From Lachnospiraceae bacterium (lineage in GTDB: Bacteria; Bacillota; Clostridia; Lachnospirales; Lachnospiraceae): DNA of 64,000 nucleotides. Under the pieces are notes generated by a model that was not told the DNA's origin, made no database searches, and saw only the letters and a list, made by a program, of their open reading frames with translations. How positions within the stretch are numbered: the first letter of the stretch is position 1; every line of letters starts with the position of its first letter. The stretch spans positions 749,954-813,953 of the forward strand of contig CABJAM010000002.1 of assembly GCA_902363555.1 (NCBI GenBank), given 5' to 3'. The position numbers were made by a program, and so were the translations under genes. Below are positions 23,867 to 33,256 of the stretch, piece by piece.

Positions 23867-24778
23867 ATGACGACACAGCAATTGGAGTATTTTATTAAAT
23901 TAGCCCAGGACCTAAACTATACCAGTGTGGCAAATTTCTTTTATATCACTCAGCCCACGCTTTCACGGCAGATTATGAACCTTGAAGAGGAGCTGGGGTT
24001 CCCTTTATTTATCCGTGAAAAAAATACCATACGGCTGACTCCGGAAGGCCAGGATTTTTATAAAGGACTTTTACCTATAAATAACAGCTTAAAGGCCTTG
24101 ATCTCAGGTCTTCAAAAAAACTATTCACAAAAGTTCCACACCCTGTCCATCGGTATTATGGACGAACAGCTTATCAGCAACAGCCTGCTGCTGGCCATCA
24201 ATCTTCTCCGGCAGAGCGAGCCGCAGTTAAAGTTCCGTTTCAGCCGCTGCTCACATTTCGAGCTGTGGCAGGGGCTTTTGGCCGGCAAATACGATATTAT
24301 CAACAATATCCAGTGTCCCCAGGATACCACCGCGGAAAACATGCAGTTTATCCCTTTGGAAAAAGAAAATATTTACCTTGCCATTGAAAAAACGCTGGAA
24401 CCGGATATGCCGGATGTCATCAGCCCGGCGCAGCTTCTGGAGCTTTTCGGGAAATATCCGCTATACCTCCCCTATATTGAGGCGCCGGATTCCTTTGATC
24501 CGCTCCGGGAGCTGCTTGATAATCTCCATCTTCAGAAGCTGCCTCCCAATTTGAAGCTTAACAGGGAGGGCGTTCCGCTTTCCGTACCTATGCAGGTCAT
24601 TGCCAAAATGGGCATAACTATTACAAATAAAAGCAATCTTTTTTCCGTGGACCCCAATATCCGCATTATGAAAATCGAGAACTCCGGTTACTATTTAAAA
24701 GGCATCTATTACAATACCCAGTCATCAAATCCTTTAGTTTCACGGCTTATTGCTCTGATCCATCAGTATTCCCTGTAA
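23867..24778 (+). CDS. LysR-family transcriptional regulator
   Basis: This 303-aa protein starts with the winged HTH of the family: 'MTTQQLEYFIKLAQDLNYTS', 'FFYITQPTLSRQIMNLEEEL' and 'PLFIREKNTIRLTPEGQDFY'. The rest is the two-lobed effector domain. GGGGGGA precedes the ATG. Its 3' end overlaps the convergent dehydratase gene by 32 bases. LysR regulators usually control a divergent neighbour, here the alcohol dehydrogenase, and may also control the dehydratase-permease pair. The effector is unknown. Confidence 0.93.
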   Translation: MTTQQLEYFIKLAQDLNYTSVANFFYITQPTLSRQIMNLEEELGFPLFIREKNTIRLTPEGQDFYKGLLPINNSLKALISGLQKNYSQKFHTLSIGIMDEQLISNSLLLAINLLRQSEPQLKFRFSRCSHFELWQGLLAGKYDIINNIQCPQDTTAENMQFIPLEKENIYLAIEKTLEPDMPDVISPAQLLELFGKYPLYLPYIEAPDSFDPLRELLDNLHLQKLPPNLKLNREGVPLSVPMQVIAKMGITITNKSNLFSVDPNIRIMKIENSGYYLKGIYYNTQSSNPLVSRLIALIHQYSL

Positions 24779-26219
24779 CCTGCGATTTTGAGGGCAGACA
24801 GACATCGGCGCTGCCCTCGATCCATATATTATGTTCAATTTCTTCGATCCACCAAATGAGCTTTACGATAAACTCGCCGTTTTCAACATATTTATCAATG
24901 ACCTGAGATTTTACAAAAGCCATATCCTTCGTTAATCCATGGGTATTCACCGTTTTTCCCTTCAATTCAGGCACCTGCTGGATAAAGCGGCGAAAATATG
25001 GATTGGCTGGCACTGGCTTATTATACAGTGCATGCGTTTCCGGGCACATGATGCTCCATTTAATGTTACGGACGATACCGTAATCTCCGATCCAATTATG
25101 AATGTGCCGGATCGCCGTATCTCTGCCGAAAAAGTTGATGATCGCAGCCCGGGTATCCGCATTCTCCGAAGAATGGATATCCGATGTATTAACAGCCCCG
25201 TCCTCCTCATCCGTGCGGCGGCCGTCATCAAAAAGCATGATGACCTGGGCATTGTCCGGAATCGCCGGCGTATAAGCCGCCTTATCCGCAAGGACATAGA
25301 TTCCATCCTCCGGCCGTTTGATCATGGTCTTAAAAACATCCTCGTCCATGATTTCTTTTTTCATCGTGCGGGTTCCCCCAATGCCCTGTCCATAGGGCGC
25401 TGTGGGTAGCACCGATTCAATGATGGGGCCATCCGCTGTCATTGCCGGCGTATCCCCGATCTGAACATCCTCCCAGTACAGAGGTTTATTTCCCTGACGC
25501 TTTTCAGACGCCCATACGGAGCGGATATATCCATAGTCTTCATCGGTATAATAATGGGGCGGCCGCTTATTCCAGTCCGGCGCTTCCCATATTTCCGGAA
25601 AGCCCATGACCTCAGGGCGTTTTCCATCTTTAAATATCCGTACACTTTCCGTCACGTTAAATTCCACCGCATTGACCTTTTCACCGTGCTGATTGTAAAT
25701 ACTTCCCTCGGAATGGAGGGCCAGCGTGCGATGCTTGTCTCCCTGCGCCGGTGTCAGATCGGTTATAGTCCGTTTATCGTGAACCAGATACAGTGTATCC
25801 CCGGGATAAATGGGGCACAGGGAGGATACGCTGTGGCTGAGCTGGGATACCAGGAGCGTATCCCGGGCCTCCGGCGGATAAGGTGAGGTGTACGTGTCAT
25901 CGTGAGCGCCATAAGTAAAAAACGCCAGGATATCCGGATGTCCCATTTTCTGCGCATAAGCCTTATCATTATACAGAGGATTTTCCGGATCATACTTTCC
26001 GTTGTTATAGCGTACCATTTCCTCCGTCACATGGACCACCGGGCCTATTCCCGGCGTATCCTCAGGAAGCGTTCCCTGAATCAGACGCCCCGCATCAATT
26101 GTGCCTCTGCGGTTAATAGCCGCACATTCCTCAAAATACTTTTCTACATAGGGCTTTTCCCTTTCTGTATAAACCCCCGGAAATAAAGTTATAAAATCAT
26201 CATTGTTATAATCAGCCAT
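24747..26219 (-). CDS. Large MaoC-like double-hotdog dehydratase
   Basis: This protein of about 490 aa starts 'MADYNNDDFITLFPGVYTER'. Two hotdog-type halves are suggested: residues ~60-200 ('NGKYDPENPLYND', a FAS1-like dehydratase pattern) and ~240-470, where 'HIHNWIGDYGIVRNIKWSIM' resembles the MaoC region with a catalytic Asp/His. Such proteins hydrate or dehydrate acyl-CoA or related enoyl substrates; the exact substrate is not known. I chose the ATG at 26219 since AGAGGAG sits six bases upstream. It follows the GntP-like permease by 44 bases on the same strand, suggesting it processes an imported acid. Confidence 0.65.
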   Translation of the reverse strand: MADYNNDDFITLFPGVYTEREKPYVEKYFEECAAINRRGTIDAGRLIQGTLPEDTPGIGPVVHVTEEMVRYNNGKYDPENPLYNDKAYAQKMGHPDILAFFTYGAHDDTYTSPYPPEARDTLLVSQLSHSVSSLCPIYPGDTLYLVHDKRTITDLTPAQGDKHRTLALHSEGSIYNQHGEKVNAVEFNVTESVRIFKDGKRPEVMGFPEIWEAPDWNKRPPHYYTDEDYGYIRSVWASEKRQGNKPLYWEDVQIGDTPAMTADGPIIESVLPTAPYGQGIGGTRTMKKEIMDEDVFKTMIKRPEDGIYVLADKAAYTPAIPDNAQVIMLFDDGRRTDEEDGAVNTSDIHSSENADTRAAIINFFGRDTAIRHIHNWIGDYGIVRNIKWSIMCPETHALYNKPVPANPYFRRFIQQVPELKGKTVNTHGLTKDMAFVKSQVIDKYVENGEFIVKLIWWIEEIEHNIWIEGSADVCLPSKSQVTGNTDGSEQ

Positions 26220-26263
26220 AAATAACTCCTCTTTTCTCAAATTTACAAAGCTGCATCGCCATA

Positions 26264-27607
26264 TCAGGCCAGTCCGGGAAATACTGTAAGCATCCCGGCC
26301 ACAACCATCGTTCCGATAAAGGTAATGACTACCGTTGTGGCAAAGACAAGCGGGTAGCCCTCCTTATATTTGATTCCTGTGATGGCAAACAGGGTGACAA
26401 CTGCAGCGTTAAATGGCAGCGTATCCAAAACCGTGTTGGTGTAGAGCAGAACTCTGTATGCGGCGTCCGCATTGACACCCATCACAGGAATATACACCGA
26501 CGCCGTCACCCCCAGGGCGACGATCAGTCCGGACATGGATGCCGATACACCCAGCAGTACAATACCCATGATCGCCAGAATGATCAGCGGCGGCCCCTGC
26601 ATGGATGTGAAAAACTCCTGGATCACTGTAAAGGAGGGCGCCGCCTGGATGGCATAGCCCAGGGCATAATTGAGGATGATCACGGCCGGCACACCGGCCA
26701 GAGTCACACCATCATTAAGGCTCTGGATCACCGTCATAATACGGCCGCGGCCCTGGGTTTTTGGTATGTACCGTCCAAAACAGATGACGGCTGCAATACA
26801 CCCCAGCGCCATGCCGGCCCAGGCATATCCTGCACAGATGGTATTGGAGCACACTGGCGTTAGAATGAGCGGAATCAGGGTGAGAATAAACGGCGGATAG
26901 CTGTTTTCCTCGATAACTACCGGCGGCTTGAGCGGACCATATTCAAATTTCAGCCCATTGGCTGTATCCTTTTTAAGCTGCCGTCGTATAAATATCAGAG
27001 ATGCGGCAATTACAAGAATACAGTACACAACACCCGGAATCCATGCGGATAAAGAGCTTGTACCTTTAAGAAAGTTCATGCACAGAATATTTCCGGCGGA
27101 AGCGGAACCGGGTATACTGCTTCCCATAGTCGTTCCAAGAACAAGCATGACCGGCAGGTAACGTCTTGGAATATCCGCCTCAAAGCATACGCCTGTGGCG
27201 ATACCGATCATAATAAATAAGGTGGCAAACGGATCGACGCCCACATATGTAAATGCGGCATTGATAATGACAACGATGATAAACCCGATAAATCTCCGGT
27301 TCACCCCATTATCTGTCCGTGCAAAAACATTCAGTAAAGTTTTCGATAGGTTTTGAGAAGCGCCCGAATCCAGATATAGCTTGCCAAATATCCCACCGAA
27401 TAAATACAGTGGCAGTAATGCAGGAATCTGCTCGGCTACACCTGTAAGGACAGGGTTTGCAAATGTTTCCAGAATCGGCAGCCCATTGGTTATAAATACA
27501 ACAAGACACGCCAGAATGACCGTATAGGCCAGACTCATCCCTTTGTAAGTAAAAAAGGTGACAATAATAAATGCGGAAATAATACCTAAAATTCCCAGTG
27601 TGGTCAT
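26264..27607 (-). CDS. GntP-like permease (organic acid/gluconate transporter)
   Basis: This 447-aa, strongly hydrophobic protein has about 11-13 membrane segments. 'LLPLYLFGGIFGKLYLDSGA', 'VLGTTMGSSIPGSASAGNIL' and 'GLIVALGVTASVYIPVMGV' resemble the gluconate/citrate branch of the ion-transporter superfamily, notably GntP. These are proton- or cation-coupled importers of carboxylates. GGGGGAAGG precedes the ATG. It is first in a two-gene operon with the dehydratase and divergent from the hybrid kinase at 27935. Substrate identity is open. Confidence 0.8.
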   Translation of the reverse strand: MTTLGILGIISAFIIVTFFTYKGMSLAYTVILACLVVFITNGLPILETFANPVLTGVAEQIPALLPLYLFGGIFGKLYLDSGASQNLSKTLLNVFARTDNGVNRRFIGFIIVVIINAAFTYVGVDPFATLFIMIGIATGVCFEADIPRRYLPVMLVLGTTMGSSIPGSASAGNILCMNFLKGTSSLSAWIPGVVYCILVIAASLIFIRRQLKKDTANGLKFEYGPLKPPVVIEENSYPPFILTLIPLILTPVCSNTICAGYAWAGMALGCIAAVICFGRYIPKTQGRGRIMTVIQSLNDGVTLAGVPAVIILNYALGYAIQAAPSFTVIQEFFTSMQGPPLIILAIMGIVLLGVSASMSGLIVALGVTASVYIPVMGVNADAAYRVLLYTNTVLDTLPFNAAVVTLFAITGIKYKEGYPLVFATTVVITFIGTMVVAGMLTVFPGLA

Positions 27608-27807
27608 TAAAACCTTCCCCCTTTATAGTTGCTTTTATTTTGCTGCGATATCGATACCGGTAGCTTTATCATACCAGCAGCAGCCCTCCCCCGTCCAATT
27701 GTAAAACTGCATCCGCAGATTGAAAAAATGAATAACCGTATGCCACCGCTGGCACGGGTGAGAATATGACAAAAAGCTCCGCCAGGCGCAACTCATGGGG
27801 ATTTCTA

Positions 27808-27836
27808 TTGCTTTTGCCTATTCAATCATATATAAT
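27808..27836 (+). promoter_or_regulatory. Promoter of the hybrid kinase gene
   Basis: TTGCTT (27808-27813), 17-bp spacer, TATAAT (27831-27836). The -10 box lies inside the left arm of the 14-bp palindrome at 27828-27866, so a protein bound there would block it. Confidence 0.55.
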
Positions 27837-27902
27837 AGGGTGAATAAGATTTACCCTATTATATATGTTAATTGGTAACAGTTCAGAGAGCCGAACTGTT
27901 AC
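27828..27902 (+). promoter_or_regulatory. Two adjacent inverted repeats upstream of the hybrid kinase gene
   Basis: The first has perfect 14-bp arms, 27828-27841 (ATATATAATAGGGT) with 27853-27866. The second has perfect 10-bp arms, GTAACAGTTC (27875-27884) with GAACTGTTAC (27893-27902). TTAATT flanks the second on both sides as a direct repeat. They lie between the -10 box and the RBS, either as operators or as leader hairpins. The rest of the 327-base gap 27608-27934 shows nothing recognisable. Confidence 0.6.
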
Positions 27903-27934
27903 GTTAATTGCAACCACTTAAAAGGAGAACCATT

Positions 27935-30631
27935 ATGCGCGCGATCGGCATCAGCACCTGCAAATTTCTGTTGGATGAGGACCTGACGATCCTGGATGCC
28001 AGTGAATACTTTTATAACAGCATTGGCTATACCAGGGATGAATACACCAGCCTTTTTCCATCTCTCCGTGACTACTATAAATACCATATGAAAGAATTTG
28101 ACACGTTAAAGGACGCTGCCACGGCTGCTTCTGAAGCCGGCGGGCAGGGCTTTACTGCGGACTGCCGGATGCCCGTAAAGGACAGCCTCTATATTGAAGT
28201 ACGCCTTAATGGCAGTCTTCTGGAAGAAACCGTCAATGGCTGCGCCGTATGCTTTATGGTCCTGACGGATATCACCGACATTATCCGTGACAGAGATGAC
28301 CGGATCGAGTCCTTTCAATGGCTGATGGATGAGTATACCGGAAATATTTATATCAGCGACATGGATACCTACGAGCTGCTTTACCTGAACCGTGAAAGCT
28401 GTAAAACGCTCCAGGCCACCCCGGATAGCCTTAAAGGACGAAAATGCTATGAGGCCATTCAGGGAAGGACCGAGCCCTGCCCATTTTGTACGAACCCAAA
28501 GCTGAAATGGGATGAATTTTATGAATGGGAGTTTTTTAATCCTGTACTTGACCGGACCTTTTTGATCAAAAACCGTATCATCAACTGGTTTGGCCACAAA
28601 TCCCGGATTGAGCTTTCCCACGATATGTACAGCGTCGAATACAAGCTGGCCAAAAAGGACCGGGAGCGGGAAGCCCTCTTAAGAACGATCCCCGGCGGCT
28701 TTGCCCGGATCGACGCCAGAGATTACAGCACAGTGCTCTGGTACGGCGCCAGCTTCCTCCATACGATCGGTTATACAAAGGAGCAGTTTGAAAATGAGCT
28801 CCATTCCAAGTGTACATATTTCCATCCCGATGACTGGCAGCGCGCTCTATCGATTATGAATGATATCCGCACGACACGTCAAAGCTCGGTGCTGGAAGCC
28901 CGTATTATTACCCATAGTGGGGAGACGAAAATCCTCACCTTAACGCTGTGCTATGTCAGCGGCGAGGAAAGCTGGGATGGTATTCCGTCCTTTTACAGTG
29001 TGGATATCGATGTGACTGAGGAACGGCAGGAGCAGGCCCGGCAGAAAAAGGCGCTGGAAGAAGCCTACCAGACCGCGCGGGTGGCCAATTCCGCCAAGAC
29101 CAATTTTCTTTCATCCATGTCCCACGATATACGGACACCGATGAACGCCATTATGGGCATGGCCGCCATCGCAAAGGCAAACCTGTCCTCCCCGGAAAAG
29201 GTTTCGGACTGTCTTGGCAAGATCAATGTCTCCAGCCGGCACCTGTTAAACCTGATCAATGAAGTGCTGGATATGTCCAAAATCGAAAGCGGAAAGATCG
29301 ATCTGACGCCGGAGGAAGTCAATCTTCCCCAGTTGATCCAGAACGTCTCCGATATGTGCCGGCCACTGGTCACGGAGAAGAAACAGGAGCTGCAGATCAA
29401 TGTAGGACAGGTGCTCCACGAAAAATTCGTGGCCGACGGCGACCGGCTCCAGCAGGTATTTATGAACCTGCTCTCCAACTCCATCAAGTATACGCCGGAC
29501 GGCGGAAAAATAACGGTGATGATCAATGAGCGCCCGTCACTTACGGGTAAAAAGAGCCAGTATGAATTTATATTCAAGGATAACGGCATCGGGATGTCCA
29601 AAGAATATATTCCCCATCTGTTTGAACCGTTTTCCCGGGCGGAGGATTCCCGGACGAGCAAAACCCAGGGAACCGGTCTTGGCATGGCCATCACAGAGAA
29701 CATTATCCGCATGATGAACGGCTCCATCGAGGTGGAAAGTACCGTCGGCATAGGCACAACGTTTACGATCACCGTACAGTTTGACATACTGGATGACGAG
29801 GAAAGCTGCGATAATGAGCTGGTCGGCCTGCCGGTGCTCGTTGTGGATGACGATATGATCGTCTGTGAAAATGCCACCGCCCTTTTAAATGAGCTGGGGA
29901 TGCGCGGCTACTGGGTACTCTCCGGGGCCGAGGCCATTGTCCGCGTGGAAAAGGCCCATTATGACGGTGATGATTTCTTTGCTGTCATTTTGGACTGGGT
30001 AATGCCGGAAATGGATGGTCTGGAAACACTTCGGGAAATCCGCAAAAGGCTTGGGGAACATGTGCCGATCATCATCATTTCCGCCTATGATTATTCCGAC
30101 ATTGAGGATGAATTTGTGCGGGCCGGCGCGGATGCCTTTATTACCAAGCCGCTTTTCAAATCCAAAATGCTCCATGTGCTCCAGCTCTTTTGTGATACAA
30201 GCCGCGGCGACAGCGCAAATGCATATATGGAGAAAAAGCCCAGCCCTCTTGCCGGAAAACGAGTCCTTTTAGCGGAAGATAATGAGCTTAACCGGGAAAT
30301 TGCCACCGAGCTTCTGACCATGGAAGGCATCCAGGTGGATTCTGTGGAAAACGGCCAGCAGGCGTGCGACATATACAAAGCATCCGCTCCCGGTTATTAC
30401 GCGGCTATCCTTATGGATATACAGATGCCGGTGATGAACGGCTACGATGCCGCCGCCCATATACGCCAGATGAACCGTGAGGACGCAGATACGATCCCCA
30501 TTATCGCCCTGACGGCCAACGCCTTTACCGCCGATGTGGGCAAATCCCACAGTGTGGGTATGAATGACCACATCGCCAAGCCCATCGATATCGACCATCT
30601 TATGGAAACACTCCAGCGATGGATCCTGTAA
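27935..30631 (+). CDS. Hybrid sensor histidine kinase with PAS domains and two receiver domains
   Basis: The protein is about 898 aa and has no membrane segment. Two or three PAS-like regions fill residues ~1-370; one carries 'KCYEAIQGRTEPCPFC', a PAS variant with closely spaced cysteines. HisKA follows with 'FLSSMSHDIRTPMNAIMGMA', then HATPase_c ('FMNLLSNSIKYTPDGG', 'GTGLGMAITENI'). Two receivers end the protein: 'VLVVDDDMIVCENA' with Asp in 'VILDWVMPEMDG', and 'VLLAEDNELNREIA' with Asp in 'ILMDIQMPVMNG'. There is no HPt domain, so the output partner lies elsewhere. I chose the ATG at 27935 because AAGGAG lies seven bases upstream. It is divergent from the GntP-like permease and followed by a strong terminator. 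Confidence 0.93.
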   Translation: MRAIGISTCKFLLDEDLTILDASEYFYNSIGYTRDEYTSLFPSLRDYYKYHMKEFDTLKDAATAASEAGGQGFTADCRMPVKDSLYIEVRLNGSLLEETVNGCAVCFMVLTDITDIIRDRDDRIESFQWLMDEYTGNIYISDMDTYELLYLNRESCKTLQATPDSLKGRKCYEAIQGRTEPCPFCTNPKLKWDEFYEWEFFNPVLDRTFLIKNRIINWFGHKSRIELSHDMYSVEYKLAKKDREREALLRTIPGGFARIDARDYSTVLWYGASFLHTIGYTKEQFENELHSKCTYFHPDDWQRALSIMNDIRTTRQSSVLEARIITHSGETKILTLTLCYVSGEESWDGIPSFYSVDIDVTEERQEQARQKKALEEAYQTARVANSAKTNFLSSMSHDIRTPMNAIMGMAAIAKANLSSPEKVSDCLGKINVSSRHLLNLINEVLDMSKIESGKIDLTPEEVNLPQLIQNVSDMCRPLVTEKKQELQINVGQVLHEKFVADGDRLQQVFMNLLSNSIKYTPDGGKITVMINERPSLTGKKSQYEFIFKDNGIGMSKEYIPHLFEPFSRAEDSRTSKTQGTGLGMAITENIIRMMNGSIEVESTVGIGTTFTITVQFDILDDEESCDNELVGLPVLVVDDDMIVCENATALLNELGMRGYWVLSGAEAIVRVEKAHYDGDDFFAVILDWVMPEMDGLETLREIRKRLGEHVPIIIISAYDYSDIEDEFVRAGADAFITKPLFKSKMLHVLQLFCDTSRGDSANAYMEKKPSPLAGKRVLLAEDNELNREIATELLTMEGIQVDSVENGQQACDIYKASAPGYYAAILMDIQMPVMNGYDAAAHIRQMNREDADTIPIIALTANAFTADVGKSHSVGMNDHIAKPIDIDHLMETLQRWIL

Positions 30632-30637
30632 AACACC

Positions 30638-30685
30638 AAAGCCGCAGAATGAGATTGCAAAACATTTCTCATCCTGCGGCTTTTT
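30638..30685. terminator. Bidirectional Rho-independent terminator
   Basis: AAAGCCGCAG-AATGAGA pairs with TCTCAT-CCTGCGGCTTT (30638-30654 with 30667-30683), followed by TTTTT on the plus strand and preceded by AAA. It separates the hybrid kinase from the convergent TetR gene. Confidence 0.85.
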
Positions 30686-30704
30686 AAGTCGTATCCGGTT
30701 ACAA

Positions 30705-31295
30705 TTACTCCGTTCCATGCTCAAAAGGGGTCTTTTTTGTGACCCCTAAAACTCCATTGGCTACCAGGGACTGCATGATCTGAAACAGCGTCTCGATACT
30801 CATTTCTTTTCCATTTTCATACCAAAGATTCAGCATCCCGATCATTGCAGAAAAAGCAAAAGTGATCATATACTCAAGATATGGCTCTGTAATGGAAAAG
30901 CCGAAATTTTTTAATAATACCGGCTCTACCTTCTGCTTTAGCTTTGCATGGAAACCCGGGTCTCCCCGATTGCTGAGTAAAATATAAATTTTATCATCAT
31001 AAGCAGAAAATATTTGCGCACAGCTTCGTGAAAATTCCGTAAAATTATCAGGGAATCCCTCTTTAAACCGGCTTTCCATACGCGTCTCCAAATCTGCTAA
31101 AAGCTCATCTTCCAATGTTTCCAGCAAATCATAAATATCCGTAAAATACTCATAAAACGTGCTGCGGTTAAACCCGGCCATCCGGGTAAGACTGCCTACG
31201 GTAACATTGCTCATCCCCTTGTCACAATAAAGCTGCCAGAATGAATCCATTAATTTTCTGCGCGTCTGCGCCGTAACCTCGGGTTGTTTTTTCAT
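30705..31295 (-). CDS. TetR/AcrR-family transcriptional regulator
   Basis: This 196-aa protein starts 'MKKQPEVTAQTRRKLMDSFW' and has the TetR HTH 'MSNVTVGSLTRMAGFNRSTF' followed by 'YEYFTDIYDLLETLEDEL'. The helical C-terminal half is the ligand/dimer domain. I chose the ATG at 31295, with GGAGG eight bases upstream, over the in-frame ATG at 31310. It is divergent from the two-ATPase ABC exporter, whose promoter region carries a CAAC-GTTG element. Repression of that exporter, relieved by a ligand, is the likely role. Confidence 0.92.
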   Translation of the reverse strand: MKKQPEVTAQTRRKLMDSFWQLYCDKGMSNVTVGSLTRMAGFNRSTFYEYFTDIYDLLETLEDELLADLETRMESRFKEGFPDNFTEFSRSCAQIFSAYDDKIYILLSNRGDPGFHAKLKQKVEPVLLKNFGFSITEPYLEYMITFAFSAMIGMLNLWYENGKEMSIETLFQIMQSLVANGVLGVTKKTPFEHGTE

Positions 31296-31347
31296 ACTGC
31301 TCACCTCCAATCATCCTATCATCCGACAATTTTAAAAAAACTGTTGG

Positions 31348-31394
31348 TTGACGAATACATTAAATTGAATATAATTGGATTATACAACGAGTTG
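31348..31394 (+). promoter_or_regulatory. ABC exporter promoter with candidate TetR operator
   Basis: TTGACG (31348-31353), 16-bp spacer, TATAAT (31370-31375). Just downstream, ACAAC-GA-GTTGT (31384-31395) is a short dyad. Its TGTTGG half also recurs at 31342-31347, next to the -35 box. This fits a repressor site for the divergent TetR gene. Confidence 0.55.
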
Positions 31395-31430
31395 TTGGAT
31401 AAATCAAGGACAAAGTTAGGAGTGATATAA

Positions 31431-32342
31431 ATGTCAGTTATCGAAGTCGACCATTTGACAAAAGACTACGGGCATGGCAGAGGCGTGTTCGATGTCTGTG
31501 CTCATGTGGATAAGGGCGAGTGCTTTGGCTTTCTTGGACCAAACGGAGCCGGCAAGAGCACGACGATCCGGCATTTGATGGGTTTTTCAAAACCACAGAG
31601 TGGTTCCACGGCCATCGACGGACTGGATAGCTGGGTACATTCCGCGCAGCTTCAGCATGAGGTCGGATATTTACCCGGAGAAATTGCTTTTCCCTCAGGA
31701 ATGACAGGCACGCAATTTTTAAAGATGCAGCAAAAAATGAGAGGCGTCACAGATCCAGCCTATTTAGAGAAGCTGCTGAAAACCTTTGAACTGAACCCGA
31801 ATATCGGATTAAAGCAGATGAGTCTGGGAACCAAACGAAAGCTGGCGGTTGTCACGGCTTTTATGCATGATCCCCAGATATTGATCCTGGATGAACCTAC
31901 GTCCGGCCTGGACCCGATCATGCAGGAAATATTTATTGATTACATTCTTGAGGAAAAGAAAAGAGGAAAAACCATATTTTTATCCTCGCACATATTCCAT
32001 GAGGTGGATGCTTCCTGTGACCGGATCGCCATCATCAAGGATGGAAAAATCGTCTCGGAGTTTGATCCGGAGGTACTAAAAAAAGAGAGTGACAAAATTT
32101 ACAGAGTGACCTTCCAGGATAAAAAGCAATGGGAAGCATTCACTACACATAATTATCACTTTACATCCATAAACGCCAGAAAGCTCCGTGCCAGAATACA
32201 GTTAAAAAACAGTGAGATCACATCGTTCCTCGCAGATATTTCTGAGTATCATATAAGTGATTTTACAGAGTTTCCGTTTTCGCTGGAGGATTACTTTATG
32301 AAGTTTTATCGTGAGGATAAAGTATTTGAGGGGGTGAAGTGA
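31431..32342 (+). CDS. ABC transporter ATP-binding protein (first of a pair)
   Basis: This 303-aa protein has Walker A 'GPNGAGKST', signature-region 'MSLGTKRKLAVVTAFM', Walker B 'ILILDEPTSGLDP' and H-loop 'FLSSHIFHEVD'. The last ~90 residues form a C-terminal extension common in ABC-2 exporters. It is clearly paralogous to the next gene, sharing 'YLPGEIAFPSG...GTQFLK' against 'YVPGEIAFPAL...GTEFLK'. TTAGGAGTG precedes the ATG, and its stop overlaps the next start (TGATG). It probably heterodimerises with its neighbour to drive the single permease at 33243. Confidence 0.92.
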   Translation: MSVIEVDHLTKDYGHGRGVFDVCAHVDKGECFGFLGPNGAGKSTTIRHLMGFSKPQSGSTAIDGLDSWVHSAQLQHEVGYLPGEIAFPSGMTGTQFLKMQQKMRGVTDPAYLEKLLKTFELNPNIGLKQMSLGTKRKLAVVTAFMHDPQILILDEPTSGLDPIMQEIFIDYILEEKKRGKTIFLSSHIFHEVDASCDRIAIIKDGKIVSEFDPEVLKKESDKIYRVTFQDKKQWEAFTTHNYHFTSINARKLRARIQLKNSEITSFLADISEYHISDFTEFPFSLEDYFMKFYREDKVFEGVK

Positions 32343-33256
32343 TGAACGATGTCATTATAAAAACAAGCGGACTGACAAAAGACTATGGCAAGGGCCGGGG
32401 AATCTTTGATATCGACCTTGAGGTGCACAAAGGCGAGGTGTATGGCTTTGTGGGAACAAACGGCTCCGGAAAGACGACAACGATCCGCAATATGATGGGA
32501 TTTATCCGGCCGGACCGCGGAACCTCCATCGTCAACGGACTTGATTCCTGGACCAGATCCGCGGATATTATGAAAAATGTCAGCTATGTTCCCGGAGAAA
32601 TCGCATTTCCGGCCTTAAAGACCGGTACTGAATTTCTCAAAACTCAGGCAAAATATCTGGGCGTTACAGATTTCAAATATATGAATCATGTGATCGAACT
32701 GCTCCAATTGGACCCGACGGCGAATCTAAAAAGAATGAGCAAGGGTATGAAGCAGAAAACCGCCATTGTCGCCGCTTTAATGGGCGAAAAAGAGATTCTT
32801 GTACTGGACGAACCGACCACCGGCCTGGACCCGCTGATGCGCGAAGCGTTTCTCGATCTGATCCGCGAAGAAAAACAAAAGGGGCATACGGTATTTATGT
32901 CCAGCCATATTTTTGAAGAAATCGAAGCAGTGTGCGACCGGGTCGCCATGATCAGGGATGGGCATATCATTGATGTATCTTCTTTATATGATTTACGCCA
33001 TCCGTCCATAAAAAATTTCATCATAGAATTTGAACAGAGCGCTCAGCAGCAGCAGTTTGTCGAAAATCCCCAATTTTCAACAGAACGCACAGAAGCAAAT
33101 ACATGTACGGTTCAATGCCCTGTTGAGCAACTGGATGATTTATTCAATGTGCTTAAAAATTACAGTATTACAAATTTACGTGAAATTCATCTTTCACTGC
33201 AGCAGCAGTTTATGAAAGCCTATAAGGAGGGTCAAAGTCATAATGGAAACAAATAA
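32342..33256 (+). CDS. ABC transporter ATP-binding protein (second of a pair)
   Basis: This 304-aa protein has Walker A 'GTNGSGKTT', signature 'MSKGMKQKTAIVAALM', Walker B 'ILVLDEPTTGLDP' and H-loop 'FMSSHIFEEIE'. I chose the ATG at 32342, which overlaps the previous stop and has GAGGGGG upstream, rather than the in-frame GTG at 32339. The tail differs in sequence from the first ATPase, fitting a heterodimer. Its 3' end overlaps the permease gene by 14 bases, so all three proteins are translationally coupled. Confidence 0.92.
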   Translation: MNDVIIKTSGLTKDYGKGRGIFDIDLEVHKGEVYGFVGTNGSGKTTTIRNMMGFIRPDRGTSIVNGLDSWTRSADIMKNVSYVPGEIAFPALKTGTEFLKTQAKYLGVTDFKYMNHVIELLQLDPTANLKRMSKGMKQKTAIVAALMGEKEILVLDEPTTGLDPLMREAFLDLIREEKQKGHTVFMSSHIFEEIEAVCDRVAMIRDGHIIDVSSLYDLRHPSIKNFIIEFEQSAQQQQFVENPQFSTERTEANTCTVQCPVEQLDDLFNVLKNYSITNLREIHLSLQQQFMKAYKEGQSHNGNK

